From assembly GCA_003290165.1 (NCBI GenBank), contig QNQO01002050.1, positions 62,001 through 126,000 on the forward strand: a stretch of DNA of 64,000 nucleotides, read 5' to 3'. Under the pieces are notes generated by a model that ran no database searches, was not told the DNA's origin, and saw only the letters and a list, made by a program, of their open reading frames with translations. The DNA comes from Berberis thunbergii (taxonomy: Eukaryota; Streptophyta; Magnoliopsida; Ranunculales; Berberidaceae). This document shows positions 36,386 to 46,782 of this stretch, piece by piece (positions within the stretch are counted from its first letter, which is position 1; each line of letters begins with the position of its first letter). The position numbers and the translations under genes are program-made.

Positions 36386-36692
36386 TATCATGTTTCGCTC
36401 GCATCTAAAACAAAAGAATTTCTCTATGTTTTTTCCAACAATACAAATCCACCTAGTTATAATGTAAGAAAATACATTGATGCCCTTAGGAACATGCCCC
36501 ATTTCTTTCGGTAGTTGCTTGTTCAATATACTGAAAATGATGAGAATGCAACACCTGGTAGTTGCTTGTATATGGCACCGGTGATGGTTGATACAACGAC
36601 ACACTTTGCACCCCAGAAACAAGCAATGTATGCGCATTCTCTTGTCCAACATACTGCTGCCCATACTGGCTCAGACCTTCAGAGCCCTGCAG
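36386..36692 (-). pseudogene. Captured Gln/Tyr-rich exon, gene unknown, copy R1
   Basis: Better preserved than the L copy: after CTGCAG it reads SEGLSQYGQQYVGQENAHTL, LVSGVQSVS, and in a second frame LYQPSPVPYTSNYQVLHSHH. I cannot identify the source gene. Confidence 0.45.
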
Positions 36693-37717
36693 TATAAAAA
36701 TTAGTCAGTACTCAATGACAGACAAACATGACCTATAAAGATTGCTAATAAACCAATGACAGACAAACATGACCTATAATTTCTGGTGTACTAGTATATG
36801 CATGAATCTTAGACATAAAGACATGCCTGGAGATTTGTATATCTATTGTGATACATTAATTGTATGAGACACCCAAGCTATATCATTGATGTACCAAAAA
36901 AGACTGACACATGTGAAATTTTTTAAGAATTTTTTTTCCTATTTTCATTTAGAAAAGAAGATTCAAAACTATATGGATGGAACTATGAGATTAATCAGTA
37001 ACATACCTCATGTTTTAAAAGGAATCAAAATATTTTACGGAAATCTTTGATTGGTATTTTACCAACCACTAGTAATCCAATTGATAATCATTTAAGAGTG
37101 GAGGGTGCCTGCCTGCCCTTTATCTCTTTCTACTGCTGAAACAGAAGACCATTTGGTTTTCAAATGTGACTTTGCTTACCAATTCTTATCAGATGAAGTT
37201 TGGTGCCTTTAAACTCTTTGGATAGTCTGATTTCCTACTATTTCTTACAGATTCAAACAGTTCAGATGGAAAAAAAAATGAAGGTTTTCAAATCTTAGCA
37301 GCCATTATGAAAACCATTGGGTGTTTGCAGTTGAATACCATCACTGCACGCACAATAAATTTATAGTGTTGCAGCTTCCCTATGATGATAATCATATTAC
37401 TTATATTATGATTCTAACTCTGAACAAAATAGAAATAGGACTGTACAAACAAGATGGAAGCAGATCTGGATCCTTAGTAGGCATGTAGAAATGGCTAGGT
37501 ATGATGATAGGCCTGAAGAGTCTGAAGACCAGCATATAAAGCAGTTAGCTAGTCAAGTTCAGGCCTTGTTTTGGGTGTGCAAGATCATGGTATGAGTGCT
37601 TAACAGTTATAAAACCATTGAATAAAATCGTTAATGAATTCCAATCAAACAAGAACCTATGAATATAAGAAATTTATAGAAATTTTGATGTTTTGACATG
37701 TTGAGGAAGTCAGTTAC
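36693..37717 (-). other. Intron-like segment shared with L
   Basis: Inverted counterpart of 17187-18213, with no recognisable coding sequence. Differences are scattered substitutions and small indels. Confidence 0.5.
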
Positions 37718-38232
37718 CTCTCAACAACAGGACCAGAAAGCTTGTAGTAATCAGGAAAGCCTTGTAGCCTGGCATTTTCACGGGGAGTGAGAACTCTGTC
37801 TTGCTCAGGATGCAGAAGAGTCTGACAAACAAATTTGATATTAGAATGAGATTGCATGCAATCTTCAGAGTAGATATATTAAAAATAAGTCTAGCATATA
37901 AGGTCTAACCTGGTTATGGGGTTGAGGTCTAGTAACTACAGTTCCAACAGCCTCATCCCACCACAGGCGACCAAATGGCCTTAAAAATATATAAGAGTTC
38001 AACAAACTAAAAGTTAGTAAACTTTAATTATAATATATAAAATCATATAGGTCACTCGAAAGCACTTACTTTTTTGATTTTCCCTTCACAAATGACATTG
38101 CATAATCAAGTATCTATATAAATTCAAACATTAGTATTTTACTTTCCAGGAAAAAAAAAATGGCTAACTTAAAAAGCATTACCAATTGTTTTCCAGAAGG
38201 CAGCAATACTCTCTCAACATTTTTATCCCACT
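37718..38232 (-). pseudogene. Captured fragment of a chromomethylase (CMT) gene, copy R1
   Basis: Exons on the minus strand: about 38232-38183 (DKNVERVLLPSGKQL), 38116-38070 (IPDYAMSFVKGKSKK), 37979-37910 ([23 protein letters not shown]) and 37821-37718 ([35 protein letters not shown]). All splice sites are intact and the reading is cleaner than in L, so R1 keeps the more ancestral form (HPEQ here, HLEQ in L). It covers motifs IX-X of CMT2/CMT3 only; the catalytic domain core is missing. Confidence 0.9.
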
Positions 38233-38235
38233 GCC

Positions 38236-38550
38236 ACACCTAATCTCATGTTTTTCATCTTTCCACACACAATGTCGTAGACATATAATATGGTTTGCGC
38301 AATGTCGACTGTAAAATAATATTCATTCATAAGCTTTATAATGACTGATTTCAAGTATAAACAATATTGTGTGTCTATCATTGAAAAACAGGAATGAATG
38401 AAAAAATGTAACCTGTATTTCTGGCAACAAACCGGAGGTATTGCAAACAAGAATGGCAGCAATGGCACCAAATGCGTGGAAGAATTTATCTACTTGACTT
38501 CCTTTGATTTTGTAATCCCGGCTACTATTTGTGTTGGACTTTCCTGCAAA
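38236..38550 (-). pseudogene. Captured fragment of an amino-acid/auxin permease (AAAP), copy R1
   Basis: Exon about 38545-38413 reads GKSNTNSSRDYKIKGSQVDK, FFHAFGAIAAILVCNTSGLL, PEIQ. The next exon, from about 38307, continues STLRKP, then a short insertion of about 30 bp, then MKNMRLGV. The pattern SRDYxIxGS...FxAFGAIAA...NTSGLLPEIQSTLRKP...KNMR is that of plant proline/GABA-type AAAP transporters. The following bases switch to CMT coding sequence with no intron between, so the junction is a direct fusion inside an exon. Confidence 0.7.
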
Positions 38551-38689
38551 AATCATGTCATCACTCCACTCACTCAGTTATGCACATTCCAGTTCCAATA
38601 TGAAGAGAGAATGTGGTGTTCAAAGACTAAAAACTAAGACGTAAAAATACTGCAAAAAAAAAGTAAACAATAGCAGATTTTGGGACTTA

Positions 38690-38838
38690 CTGCAAGGGAC
38701 GATCTGCTGATGATGCGAGGTACGCACTGCTGCTGCTGCGAGGGATGAACTGTTGCTCTGCGAGGGACGCACTGATGCGAGCTTGCTGCTGGTCGCAAAC
38801 CAGAGTGCGCTCTGTTTCACTGCAGAGTACCCACTGTC
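38690..38838 (-). other. GC-rich, CAG-rich island (copy R1)
   Basis: Inverted counterpart of 16055-16205. The match with L stops at 38838; beyond it R1 carries the prohibitin exon while L carries PIN, so this island sits at a module border. Confidence 0.6.
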
Positions 38839-38851
38839 CTAGCAGTTATGA

Positions 38852-38899
38852 TAACTTTTCTGGCACAGGTCTTGTTAGAACTCGTAGCCCAATCTTGAC
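38852..38899 (-). pseudogene. Captured prohibitin exon, downstream part
   Basis: After an acceptor (TTGCATAG) the frame reads VKIGLRVLTRPVPEKL and then meets a stop. This is the strongly conserved prohibitin text that directly follows the exon found at 52371-52487. Prohibitins form ring complexes in the inner mitochondrial membrane. The two exons are 13.5 kb apart only because R2 inserted between them. Confidence 0.85.
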
Positions 38900-39009
38900 C
38901 TATGCAATTAAAAGTCACACAAAGTAATTATGACAGGAGAGAAGTAATTTGAAATGAAAAATATGTTACAAGTTCACAAGAACACAAAATATAAAATGAA
39001 AAAACCAAC

Positions 39010-39012
39010 TGT
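39010..39012. other. Target-site duplication of R2, left copy (TGT)
   Basis: TGT directly precedes the CACTACACC terminus at 39013 and recurs at 51957-51959. Three bases is the duplication length of CACTA transposons. Confidence 0.85.
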
Positions 39013-39645
39013 CACTACACCAAAAACCCCCATTAGCAACGGTTCTGTACCGTGGGCGAAACCTATTGCCACGGCTAAGAGCCGTTGGCTACAGAGGCGT
39101 CGCGAAATTTGTTGCAACGGCTATAAACCGTTGCTAAACATTGTAGCAACGGTTTTATGTTTGAGTAGGGGGTGGTAATTTTCAGCATGTAGCCACGGTT
39201 TTAAACCGTGGCAAGAAGAATAGCAACGGTTTCTAGCCGTGGCAAAAATAGCCACGGTTTTAGGCCGTGACAAGGTGTAGATATTAGCAACGGTTTTAAA
39301 CCGTGGCTAACAAGGTAGCAACGGATTTTAGCCGTGGCTAACCCTGGCCACAGTTTTAAGCCGTGACAAAATGTATATATTAGCAACGGTTTGTAACCGT
39401 GGCTAATTGTTGCAACGGTTCTTAGCCGTGGCTACCCATGGCCACGGTTTTAAGCCGTGACAAAATGTATATATTAGCAACGGTTTTAAACCGTGGCTTA
39501 ATATTGCAACGGTTTTTAGCCGTGTCTAATTATTGCAACGATTTTTAGCCGTGGCTAAACTGTGAGGAATAAACCGTGGCTAACCTGCTAGCAAAGGTTT
39601 TTACCCGTTTCAATAGTTAGCCACGGCCTAAAACCGTGGCAAATG
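39013..39645 (-). repeat. Terminal repeat and subterminal palindrome array of R2 (right-type end)
   Basis: Dense copies of CCACGG-TTTTAA-CCGTGG and CAACGG-TTTTAA-CCGTTG-like motifs, including a local duplication of a block with GACAAAATGTATATATTAGC (near 39365 and 39460). It is followed by a T-rich tract and GCTATCAAATGACT, which also follows the R3 array. Confidence 0.9.
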
Positions 39646-39948
39646 TTTTTTTTTTAATTTTTTTTAAATTTATTTTATTTTAATTTTATTTTTTTGTTTT
39701 TTTTTGCTATCAAATGACTAAAAGCATAAGCATCCAAATTTTAGTAAAACCAATACCTAATCAAATAGACAATGGGATTATTGAATTGATTGGTTTTAAT
39801 TCCTCAATAAGTAAGAAAGAGCATTGTTATATATACAACCTAAAAAATGAGTCTATACAAGAATGCCAATCCAATATACATATAACAGTTTCAAGACTCT
39901 ACAACTAAAAAATGCCAGTTATGCAGAACTCGATTGAACATAACAAAA
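39646..39948. other. AT-rich stretch inside R2
   Basis: A long T-rich run (39647-39705) and then non-coding sequence; nothing else recognised before the coiled-coil fragment. Confidence 0.4.
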
Positions 39949-40137
39949 TTACAGGGCGTCACAAGTAACCTTAAGCTTGATGTTCTCCTTCTCTAGGGTT
40001 GCAATCGCTCCTTTTAAAATTTCAGCACTTTCAACTTCTTGCTCTTCATCATTCCTTCTAGTCAACTCTAATTGCAGTCGCTTTATTTCTAATATATTTT
40101 CATTCAATTCATTTTGTAAAGCTGTCATCTCTGCCAC
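39949..40137 (-). pseudogene. Captured coiled-coil exon, golgin candidate 3/4-like
   Basis: The frame reads MAEMTALQNELNENILEIKR, LQLELTRRNDEEQEVESAEI, LKGAIATLEKENIKLKVTCD. It has clear heptads, and the block LQLELxRR...LKxxIATLEKENxxLK resembles the plant GRIP-domain golgins GC3/GC4. Only this exon is present and it ends at a stop. Coiled coils are easily confused, so the name is tentative. Confidence 0.45.
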
Positions 40138-40149
40138 AGACTTCTGCCC

Positions 40150-40990
40150 CTAAAGACATAAAAATCATAGAAATTAGAAAGAATTCTACCGAAAGGCACA
40201 TGGTAAACACGAAGATGGTCAATAATCAACAGACACAAAGATAAACACACATAATTATCATAAATAACTATTCATTAATATTATCCATTCACCAAGGGTA
40301 CATGGGGAACCATGCAAGTGAGGGGGAAGGTAAGAGAGAGGGGACATATAGCCTCTTGTTTTAAGGTAATGAACATCAAATTTCCTATTGTTTAGTTCTT
40401 GGGTTTTATATTTCCAGATTGAACTACCAAACAGTTAAGTCAACTAGACAAACACAATCAAACCTTTGTATCAAAGACTTTTCACTTCCACAAGAAATAT
40501 ATAAACAATAACAACCAAAATATAAGCTTTGTAGCCAGGACAAGTACTCCACGCTTAAGGGGAAAAAATATGAATGTTATGACTTATGAATATATGGCAA
40601 TATAGAAAATGATCAATTTAAAAATGACTAACAAAATGAAGTTTATAAAAGTGAAAATATTGCACCCTCAATTTGGTTAACATGTCTGACATGCCATACG
40701 GCCCATACCCAAGTTCGTCACTGACATGTATTTGCCAGTGTTACATAGAAGAATTACACCAAAGCGTATTTTGATCAAGATTCATAAGGGTTCCCTTTCA
40801 ATAAGTCAATCTTTCAACTAATTGACTGGGTATAAATGTACCTAGGACAGATATGCATAAAACATCAGGTAGCCAATGATCAAGGGTCATTTAGTGAAAC
40901 ATAAAAACATGACTATTCTAAGTTACTTTAGATATATAGTGCCAAAAGTAAAACAATTGAAAAATAAAATTGAAAAAAATAAAAGTATAC
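40150..40990. other. Intron-like stretch inside R2
   Basis: No exon, RNA gene or repeat recognised between the golgin-like and urease fragments. Confidence 0.35.
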
Positions 40991-41265
40991 CTTCCCAGTA
41001 AAGCCAAAATTCAATGGCATGTCATCAGTGGACTGCAGCATAAATTGCATATGTGCTGGTGCAGGTGTACATGTTGTTGCGCGTGATCCATGCGACGGTC
41101 CAGTCCCACCTCCCACCGTAAAGAGCAAAGTCTCTTTATATTTCTGCATATAATTCCATATCACCTAGACGGATTTTATCACCAGTGGTAGGTCCATACA
41201 TGTGAACATAATTTTCACGGGGGACTACTGTCGTGAAATAAGGATCCATTCCAGTGAAACCTTCC
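40991..41265 (-). pseudogene. Captured fragment of urease
   Basis: The exon 41265-41165 reads [33 protein letters not shown], then a donor. The exon from about 41140 to 40991 reads [45 protein letters not shown]. These match the start of the plant urease catalytic part ([18 protein letters not shown]) and the downstream [19 protein letters not shown] block; the exons in between are missing, so internal coding DNA was lost or skipped. The nickel-binding His and carbamylated Lys regions are not included. Two non-adjacent exons placed next to each other suggest deletion after capture. Confidence 0.9.
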
Positions 41266-41659
41266 CTGAAGAAAAAAAATCAATAAGACAGTAAAATTAA
41301 AAAGAGGAGCATTGTGTTGATTAGACATTTCCTTGCTGCTTAAAATAAAATAAATACCAGTAGCACATTGCTGATGCCTGACATACCCAACTCATAGAAA
41401 AATGAGACATAGGCAATGCACTTAAGTGTTTCACTGCATTGCAAAATGAAATTCTTTAGCCATACATATGCATAACCAACAAAACAAAATTCACTACACT
41501 AATAAACAAGAAACAAAAAGACTCGAGCATTATCAAAACAGTCTATTGGTTTTTTTAATCTGATTAATTAACAAAGAACAGAAATAACAACTCACCAAGG
41601 AACAACAATGCAAAACAAAGATGCCTGAAATTCCCCAATAGAGCGAACAACTCAGCCCC

Positions 41660-41835
41660 CAGCTTGCTGTCACAAAACAGACCAGCCCCAAACAGAGTCA
41701 CGCCACTTTGTTTTAAGAGCTGTCAAGTACCTGTCGTAACAGACCCAGCACCAAGTAGAGTCGCACCAGGCTGAGTGCACCTCGTTCCTGCGCGCATTGT
41801 GATCCTCGCAGCTGAATCGCCTACACCGCCCCTGC
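41660..41835 (-). other. GC-rich island in R2 (a)
   Basis: GC-rich block with GTCACAAAACAGACC, AACAGACCCAGCACCAAG and CTGCGCGCATTGTGATCC. Similar in composition to the other islands but weakly similar in sequence. No family recognised. Confidence 0.4.
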
Positions 41836-42035
41836 AGGCCAAATAGAACACAAACAAACAGCATCAAAGTTAGTAAAGAGCTATACGATGTATTTTGCAG
41901 AATCTCTACTAGCAGTCCAAAGTTAGTAAATATATCTGTCTTATTTTCTCTCTATAAATATATCTCCTCCTGAATATCATGATATCTCTATGTAAGAAGA
42001 AGAAAGAAAAGCTAACGCTCTAACACGGGAACAAC

Positions 42036-42574
42036 AAAAATGAGGGCTCTACATGAACCTTCCTGTGTACAATGTTGATCTTGCTTAATTTCTGTTGACA
42101 CCAGATAAGTTGATCAGTTGTGATTCTCGACATCTTTAGCACTCTAGATACTAATTTCAGGTCAATCTGTGAGAAGAAAACCAGTTGGTCAGGTCTTCCT
42201 TCTTCATGATGCTTTTTAAACCTCCTTACTATGCAGTTTCCACTTCTTACTATGTCTTTAATCTTCTTTTCTTTCTGCAAACATCAGAAATGTAAAATTG
42301 ATTCAAGTAGAAAAAGGAGACACAAAAGGGACCAATCATTTCATATGTTTATTGTGCAAACTGAGTGGTACAAATAGTAGATAGCATAATGAAGTAAAAG
42401 AAAGGAGAGATCAAAAGCAAACCTTTTGAAGATTTGTTTGAACATCCACCAAAAGCACAGAATCTGCCGGATCACTTAGTTCAACCTGAGGTTCAAGAAA
42501 TCCCTTCATAATCACATTGCTTTCATCCTTATCAGCTACTTTGAAAAGGAAGGATGGAGACATCTTGTCTGTGA
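42036..42574 (-). pseudogene. Captured exons of an unrecognised gene
   Basis: Two well-formed exons: about 42571-42423 (KMSPSFLFKVADKDESNVIM, KGFLEPQVELSDPADSVLLV, DVQTNLQK, then a GT donor) and 42274 down to about 42040 (IVRSGNCIVRRFKKHHEEGR, PDQLVFFSQIDLKLVSRVLK, MSRITTDQLIWCQQKLSKIN). The text looks like conserved host coding sequence, open over more than 120 residues, but I cannot name the protein. Confidence 0.5.
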
Positions 42575-42699
42575 ATTTCAAAGAATGACCAAATAACCGC
42601 GACTATTGACAGTCAAGTTAGTTGTTCCACTATTAATGGAAAACAATAGCTGATGTACAACATAAACAGGTTCTTTCTAAAACACCTTCATCCCTCAAA

Positions 42700-43340
42700 G
42701 ATGGTGAAAAATAAGTAAAGCACCTGGGAAAGTCTCTTCACTACTACTAAAGGCAATTGGGTGGAGGGACTGGACTGTGGCTCACAACCAATGGGGGACG
42801 TAAAGCACGGTGGGCTGCCTCCTTTTGTTTCTGAGCCTAGAACATCTCTTTTGTTTCAATCGCAACTAGCTTCTTCACCTAAGAAGCGAAATAGTATGCA
42901 GGAATAAGTCATTGAAGTGCAACTTAAAAGTCTAAAGCCAATGCTCACATGAGACAATCAGTATAAGCTTGAACCTGTTGGAGCATCCCTCTGACAGTAG
43001 GTGTGAGAAGATGCCGAGAAAATAGTTCACAAAGATATAATCTCACCTTAGACATAAGTGATGGTTATATAAATTACTCCTATCCAATCTCCCACCCAAC
43101 TGAAGCGCAACAGATGACTTTGCTTTCATCTCTTTGGTCCATGATACAGGTCGCAAGCGAAATGAAGCATAAGAACCCTGAAATAGTTTCACAGTAAACA
43201 TAAAAAAATGTATACAAAACTTAAGACACATGGGAAGACTTTCAATCAGAGTGCCTGCTAAAAGTAAAAATATCTTCCATGGTATTCTTTGTTTTATTCT
43301 ATTTACGACATCTGCATTATCATTCAAAAAAGGACCCAAA
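42700..43340 (-). pseudogene. Further exon-like pieces of unknown origin in R2
   Basis: The minus strand near 42890-42760 reads VKKLVAIETKEMF, a stop, AQKQKEAAHRALRPPLVVSH, then a donor. Near 43190-43040 it reads YASFRLRPVSWTKEMKAKSS, VALQLGGRLDR. Both have splice-like borders and coding-like composition. Sources unknown. Confidence 0.35.
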
Positions 43341-43859
43341 AAAAAAATTCATGCAAGTTGGAAGATATGCTAGCTAGGGAGCAATTATTTGCAGACTTGC
43401 AAATTTAAACATCTTTCACCCTGCAATACAACATTTTTTTTGACTGGCAAACAAAAATAATGATTTCAACATCATGCATTTGACAATTGACTATATAAAC
43501 GGGAGTGCTAATGACTCAAGAGTCTAACTGCATAAGCCATTTTTAAATAAAATTAAGAGATAACAAATGTCCAAAGCACATGATGATTACAAAGGGTAGT
43601 TACATAACATTGGAACATAAAAGTATAAATGCTAAGATGTGGTTTGCATGAATACCCGTGTCTGGTGGGCTATCAATGCCATTGTTGCCACCTCAAATGC
43701 CCAATCATTTACTCGATAACACCTGATACAAAACAGGGCACTACTCAATTTATCCATGAGGAGGATCTCCATGGCGAGGAGCCACACACACATATATGTA
43801 TATATTCAAGCGCACATAAATATTTCAAATAAATACTATGGACACTAACCTTCACATAT

Positions 43860-44060
43860 GGAATGACTTGGAGAACAGCAGACGCGCGTAGAACACGCAG
43901 CAATCTCTCAACCGTAGAACACGCAACACACGCGCGTTTCTGCGACAAATCCAGTTACACCGGACTGCCCAGATCAACCGGCATACACACCGCATGTCGA
44001 CACATCTCAGCATGTCAACGCTGCGACAGACAGCAGCAATGCGTCCCAGCAGCAGCAAAC
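43860..44060 (+). other. GC-rich island in R2 (b)
   Basis: It carries TAGAACACGCAACACACGCG then CGTTTCTGCGAC, and later CAACGCTGCGACAGACAGCA with GCGTCCCAGCAGCAGC. The same succession recurs at 45825-45955, so the two R2 islands are a direct duplication interrupted by different sequence in the middle. No family recognised on either strand. Confidence 0.6.
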
Positions 44061-44229
44061 CAAAGTTGAGGGATTCATCAAACTCAAGTTTGCGTCCTTG
44101 CCAGACAAATTGTTCAAACTCAAGTCTCTGCAAAATGAAAATGAGATTCATCAAAGCAAAGACTAGCAAGGATTTGTTTACATAAGGACCATTGTAGATC
44201 AAATATCATAAAACAATTACAGACCAAAT

Positions 44230-44370
44230 TAACTTACATTCTTTTTATAGTTTTGATGCTTTCTCCAATAAATTGAGGGATGGGACCACAAGTCTGTCAC
44301 TTTTGTCAAAGTTTGTAAGTTGGGGAAACTCATACTTGGTCCTTGCAGGTCAGTTATCCTCCTGAAAGGA
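44230..44370 (-). pseudogene. Exon-like piece, gene unknown
   Basis: The minus strand reads RRITDLQGPSMSFPNLQTLT, KVTDLWSHPSIYWRKHQNYK, open and followed by a GTAAGT-like donor. Not recognised. Confidence 0.3.
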
Positions 44371-44439
44371 TCACATAACACAGATGAACAAAACCGAAGT
44401 AACTTTATGAATTATAAAAGCTTTGAAGGTAGTCTTACA

Positions 44440-44560
44440 GCTGAGTTATGTTTGTCAAGCGGGAGAATGTAGAAGGAATGGGGCCCTCCCTTGGCACTGC
44501 TGTTCTTTGAAGTTCCAGGGAGAACTTTCATACTGCTGCTTCAGTCGGCATTTAAGATTC
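44440..44560 (-). pseudogene. Short NUP1-like captured exon, copy R2
   Basis: On the minus strand SSSMKVLPGTSKNSSAK matches the L copy at 14970-15015 (SSSMKVLPGTSKNNSAK). The similarity is limited to about 50 bp, after which the sequence differs and meets a donor-like GTAAG. Either a shorter capture of the same exon or a remnant of a shared ancestor module. Confidence 0.5.
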
Positions 44561-44679
44561 TAAGTCTGTTGCAAATGCAATAAAATAAATAGGCTGGACG
44601 AAGCAGAAATATGCCAAAATAACCCCTAAAAGTACAAATATGAGGATGAGAGCTGACCTGTTTTGAGTAACCCGATAAT

Positions 44680-45050
44680 CCTATCAGTTGTGAATCACAC
44701 GCACAGCTAGAGCTACCAAAGGAACAGCTGAAAGTGGACTTAGAAACCTGGAAATAGAAAAATTAAAAGACAAAATCAATAACTTTATGTAGTCTCATTA
44801 TCATTCAACAGTTTCAAATTTTGCAGCTATAGGCAATGAAATTTGAGTAATACTCAGGGTTAAGTTTAACAAATATGCGTTAAAGGATCAACCAAAATGA
44901 TTTTCCAGTTTCTCAGATTCTAATCCATGATCAAGGTTATAAATCAACTGAGTAACATTACGCGAAAGACCACTGAAGCCGATGAAAATCTGAAGAGCCA
45001 AAGCAACAATAAGAGCTCCTTGAATATCACGCATGATCTTCTTGAATTTC
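44680..45050 (-). pseudogene. Captured fragment of a nucleobase-ascorbate transporter (NAT)
   Basis: The exon 45050-44963 reads KFKKIMRDIQGALIVALALQ, IFIGFSGLSRN, and the exon from 44747 reads RFLSPLSAVPLVALAVRV. This is the plant NAT block RAIQGALIxxSxxQ...G(Y/F)SGLWRN / RFLSPLSxxPLVAL, in the transporter core. Frame and intron order are right, but a stop follows soon after. Membrane carrier of purines and uracil in the family; here a fragment. Confidence 0.8.
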
Positions 45051-45060
45051 TGTATAAACA

Positions 45061-45824
45061 CAAACAGAACTAACGTTACTGATCATGTTAAGAAAAAACC
45101 TTAAGGAAGAGGGAGCAGGTCACAAAACCTCGTGAGGATCCAAAACATTACTGTTCAAAGTTTTTTTTAAATGTGCATACTCTCAGTTATGGCTGGGAAC
45201 TCGTCAAATAGGTACATAACCAACTTCAATAGAGTCTGAAAATAAGAAGAAAAAATACAAAAATAAACACCGAAAGTACATTAGTAATCACAAAAAACAT
45301 TCCAAACCATGTTAGTGAAGATATTGTTTGTACTTGAAAGTCCAAATCTATCAAACAGTGTTATGTAATGAACTTGAAAATAAAATGCATGTAAGTTATG
45401 AATTTCTAATCAACCGAGATGAAAATAAGTAACGCACACAAACAGTTTTCCTAGGAAAAATATCCAATTCTTCAAATATAGCGTTTCATTGCTGAAATCC
45501 AAACAACGTTTCAGGTTTTGTTCCTTCTAGATCATTGTGAATTCAATGGTCATGAGTTTTACAATTCAATAATTTCAGTCTTCAGGGTTCCAAAATGATG
45601 CGTGTTTAATATATTTCAACTAAAAGCATGAGTTTAATTTTAAAATAGGACCTGAAGTACATAGATGCAATATGTTGGTCCTCCTAAACTGAACTTCAGT
45701 CTTTAGATAACCATAAATATTATGAAAATCCGAGGAAAATGACCAAAGACAACAAACAACATGTTATAACTGCCTAATTTGAATAATAACAAACCTGAAA
45801 CACAAAAAATGGCTCCATGCAGTG
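45061..45824. other. Intron-like stretch inside R2
   Basis: AT-rich, with no exon or repeat recognised. Confidence 0.35.
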
Positions 45825-46050
45825 CTCTCAGCCATAGAACACGCAGCACACGCGCGTTTCTGCGACCCGAGTGTACCCCGGATTTTCCAAAACAAATGCT
45901 CCAACCAACGCTGCGACAGACAGCAGGCGTCCCAGCAGCAGCAAAACCAGCATCAGCAGCAACTCAGCGTAGCAGCAGCAGCAGCAACTCGCAACAGCAT
46001 CAGCAACGCAGCAGCAACATCAGTAACAACAACGCAGCGCAGAACAGAGC
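45825..46050 (+). other. GC-rich island in R2 (c), with CAG-rich tract
   Basis: Second copy of island (b), followed by an imperfect CAGCAGCAGCAACATCAGCA run at 45935-46025 that gives a Gln/Ser-rich frame on the plus strand. No family recognised. Confidence 0.55.
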
Positions 46051-46782
46051 AACTCTATTTTACGACAGAGTACTTGGTTGTGATTCTTGAGCTTTCGGTG
46101 ACGTTATGTCATGCATAATGTGACATGATAATTCCACAAAGAAAGATAGTAAGAATGCCAGTCAGGTTTAGCAACTGCGGCAGGAAAATTAAGTCTAAGG
46201 ATACAAACAATAGGTTTTAAACCTTAACCTGAAAAATGAATTTTGTTTCTTACCACGCCTTCCCCCAAAACTAGACGGTCCAAAAGGGGTGTCTCATCTT
46301 GGTTTAGCACCTATAAATACAAAGAAAAAAGAATACTTTAGCTGACAATTGAACGAAAAATATAAATTAAAAATGGTGAATGGCCATATCAGATACGAAG
46401 ATCAAATAAAAGGAATAAGAATCGAACCAAGATAGTCACGTATACTTAGTCCAACGAACCCAATCTTCGAAAAAACCCACCAACTGCCTAGATCATATTA
46501 TTTCAGTAAGTTAAAAGGACTTAGAAGCAAAACCAAATAAACATTCCAAAAGGTTGAAAATGAAACTATGGAGATGGAAACAACAATCATCTGCAGCTAT
46601 GATTCCTGATGAAATGAAAACCCCGAACACGCCAACCCAGCAAGTTAAAAGGACGTATATTGCATTCAAGACATGTGCATCACCAAAGTGCAACCCTGGA
46701 TGCCTGTAGACTAACACTTGTCCAGAAATTTGTCCATCACCACTGTATTTCAGAAAATATGACCTTAGATGCCCCTATCAAT
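46051..46782. other. Stretch between GC-rich island and TNPA gene in R2
   Basis: A possible short exon on the minus strand near 46310-46250 (DETPLLDRLVLGEGV). Otherwise nothing recognised. The match with the L TNPA copy ends at 46783. Confidence 0.3.

Noticed and set aside
39013..39645. Regularly spaced short repeats that look a bit like a CRISPR array
   Set aside because: Units are palindromic, variable and next to a CACTA terminus with target duplication, in a plant genome. They are subterminal transposase-binding repeats.
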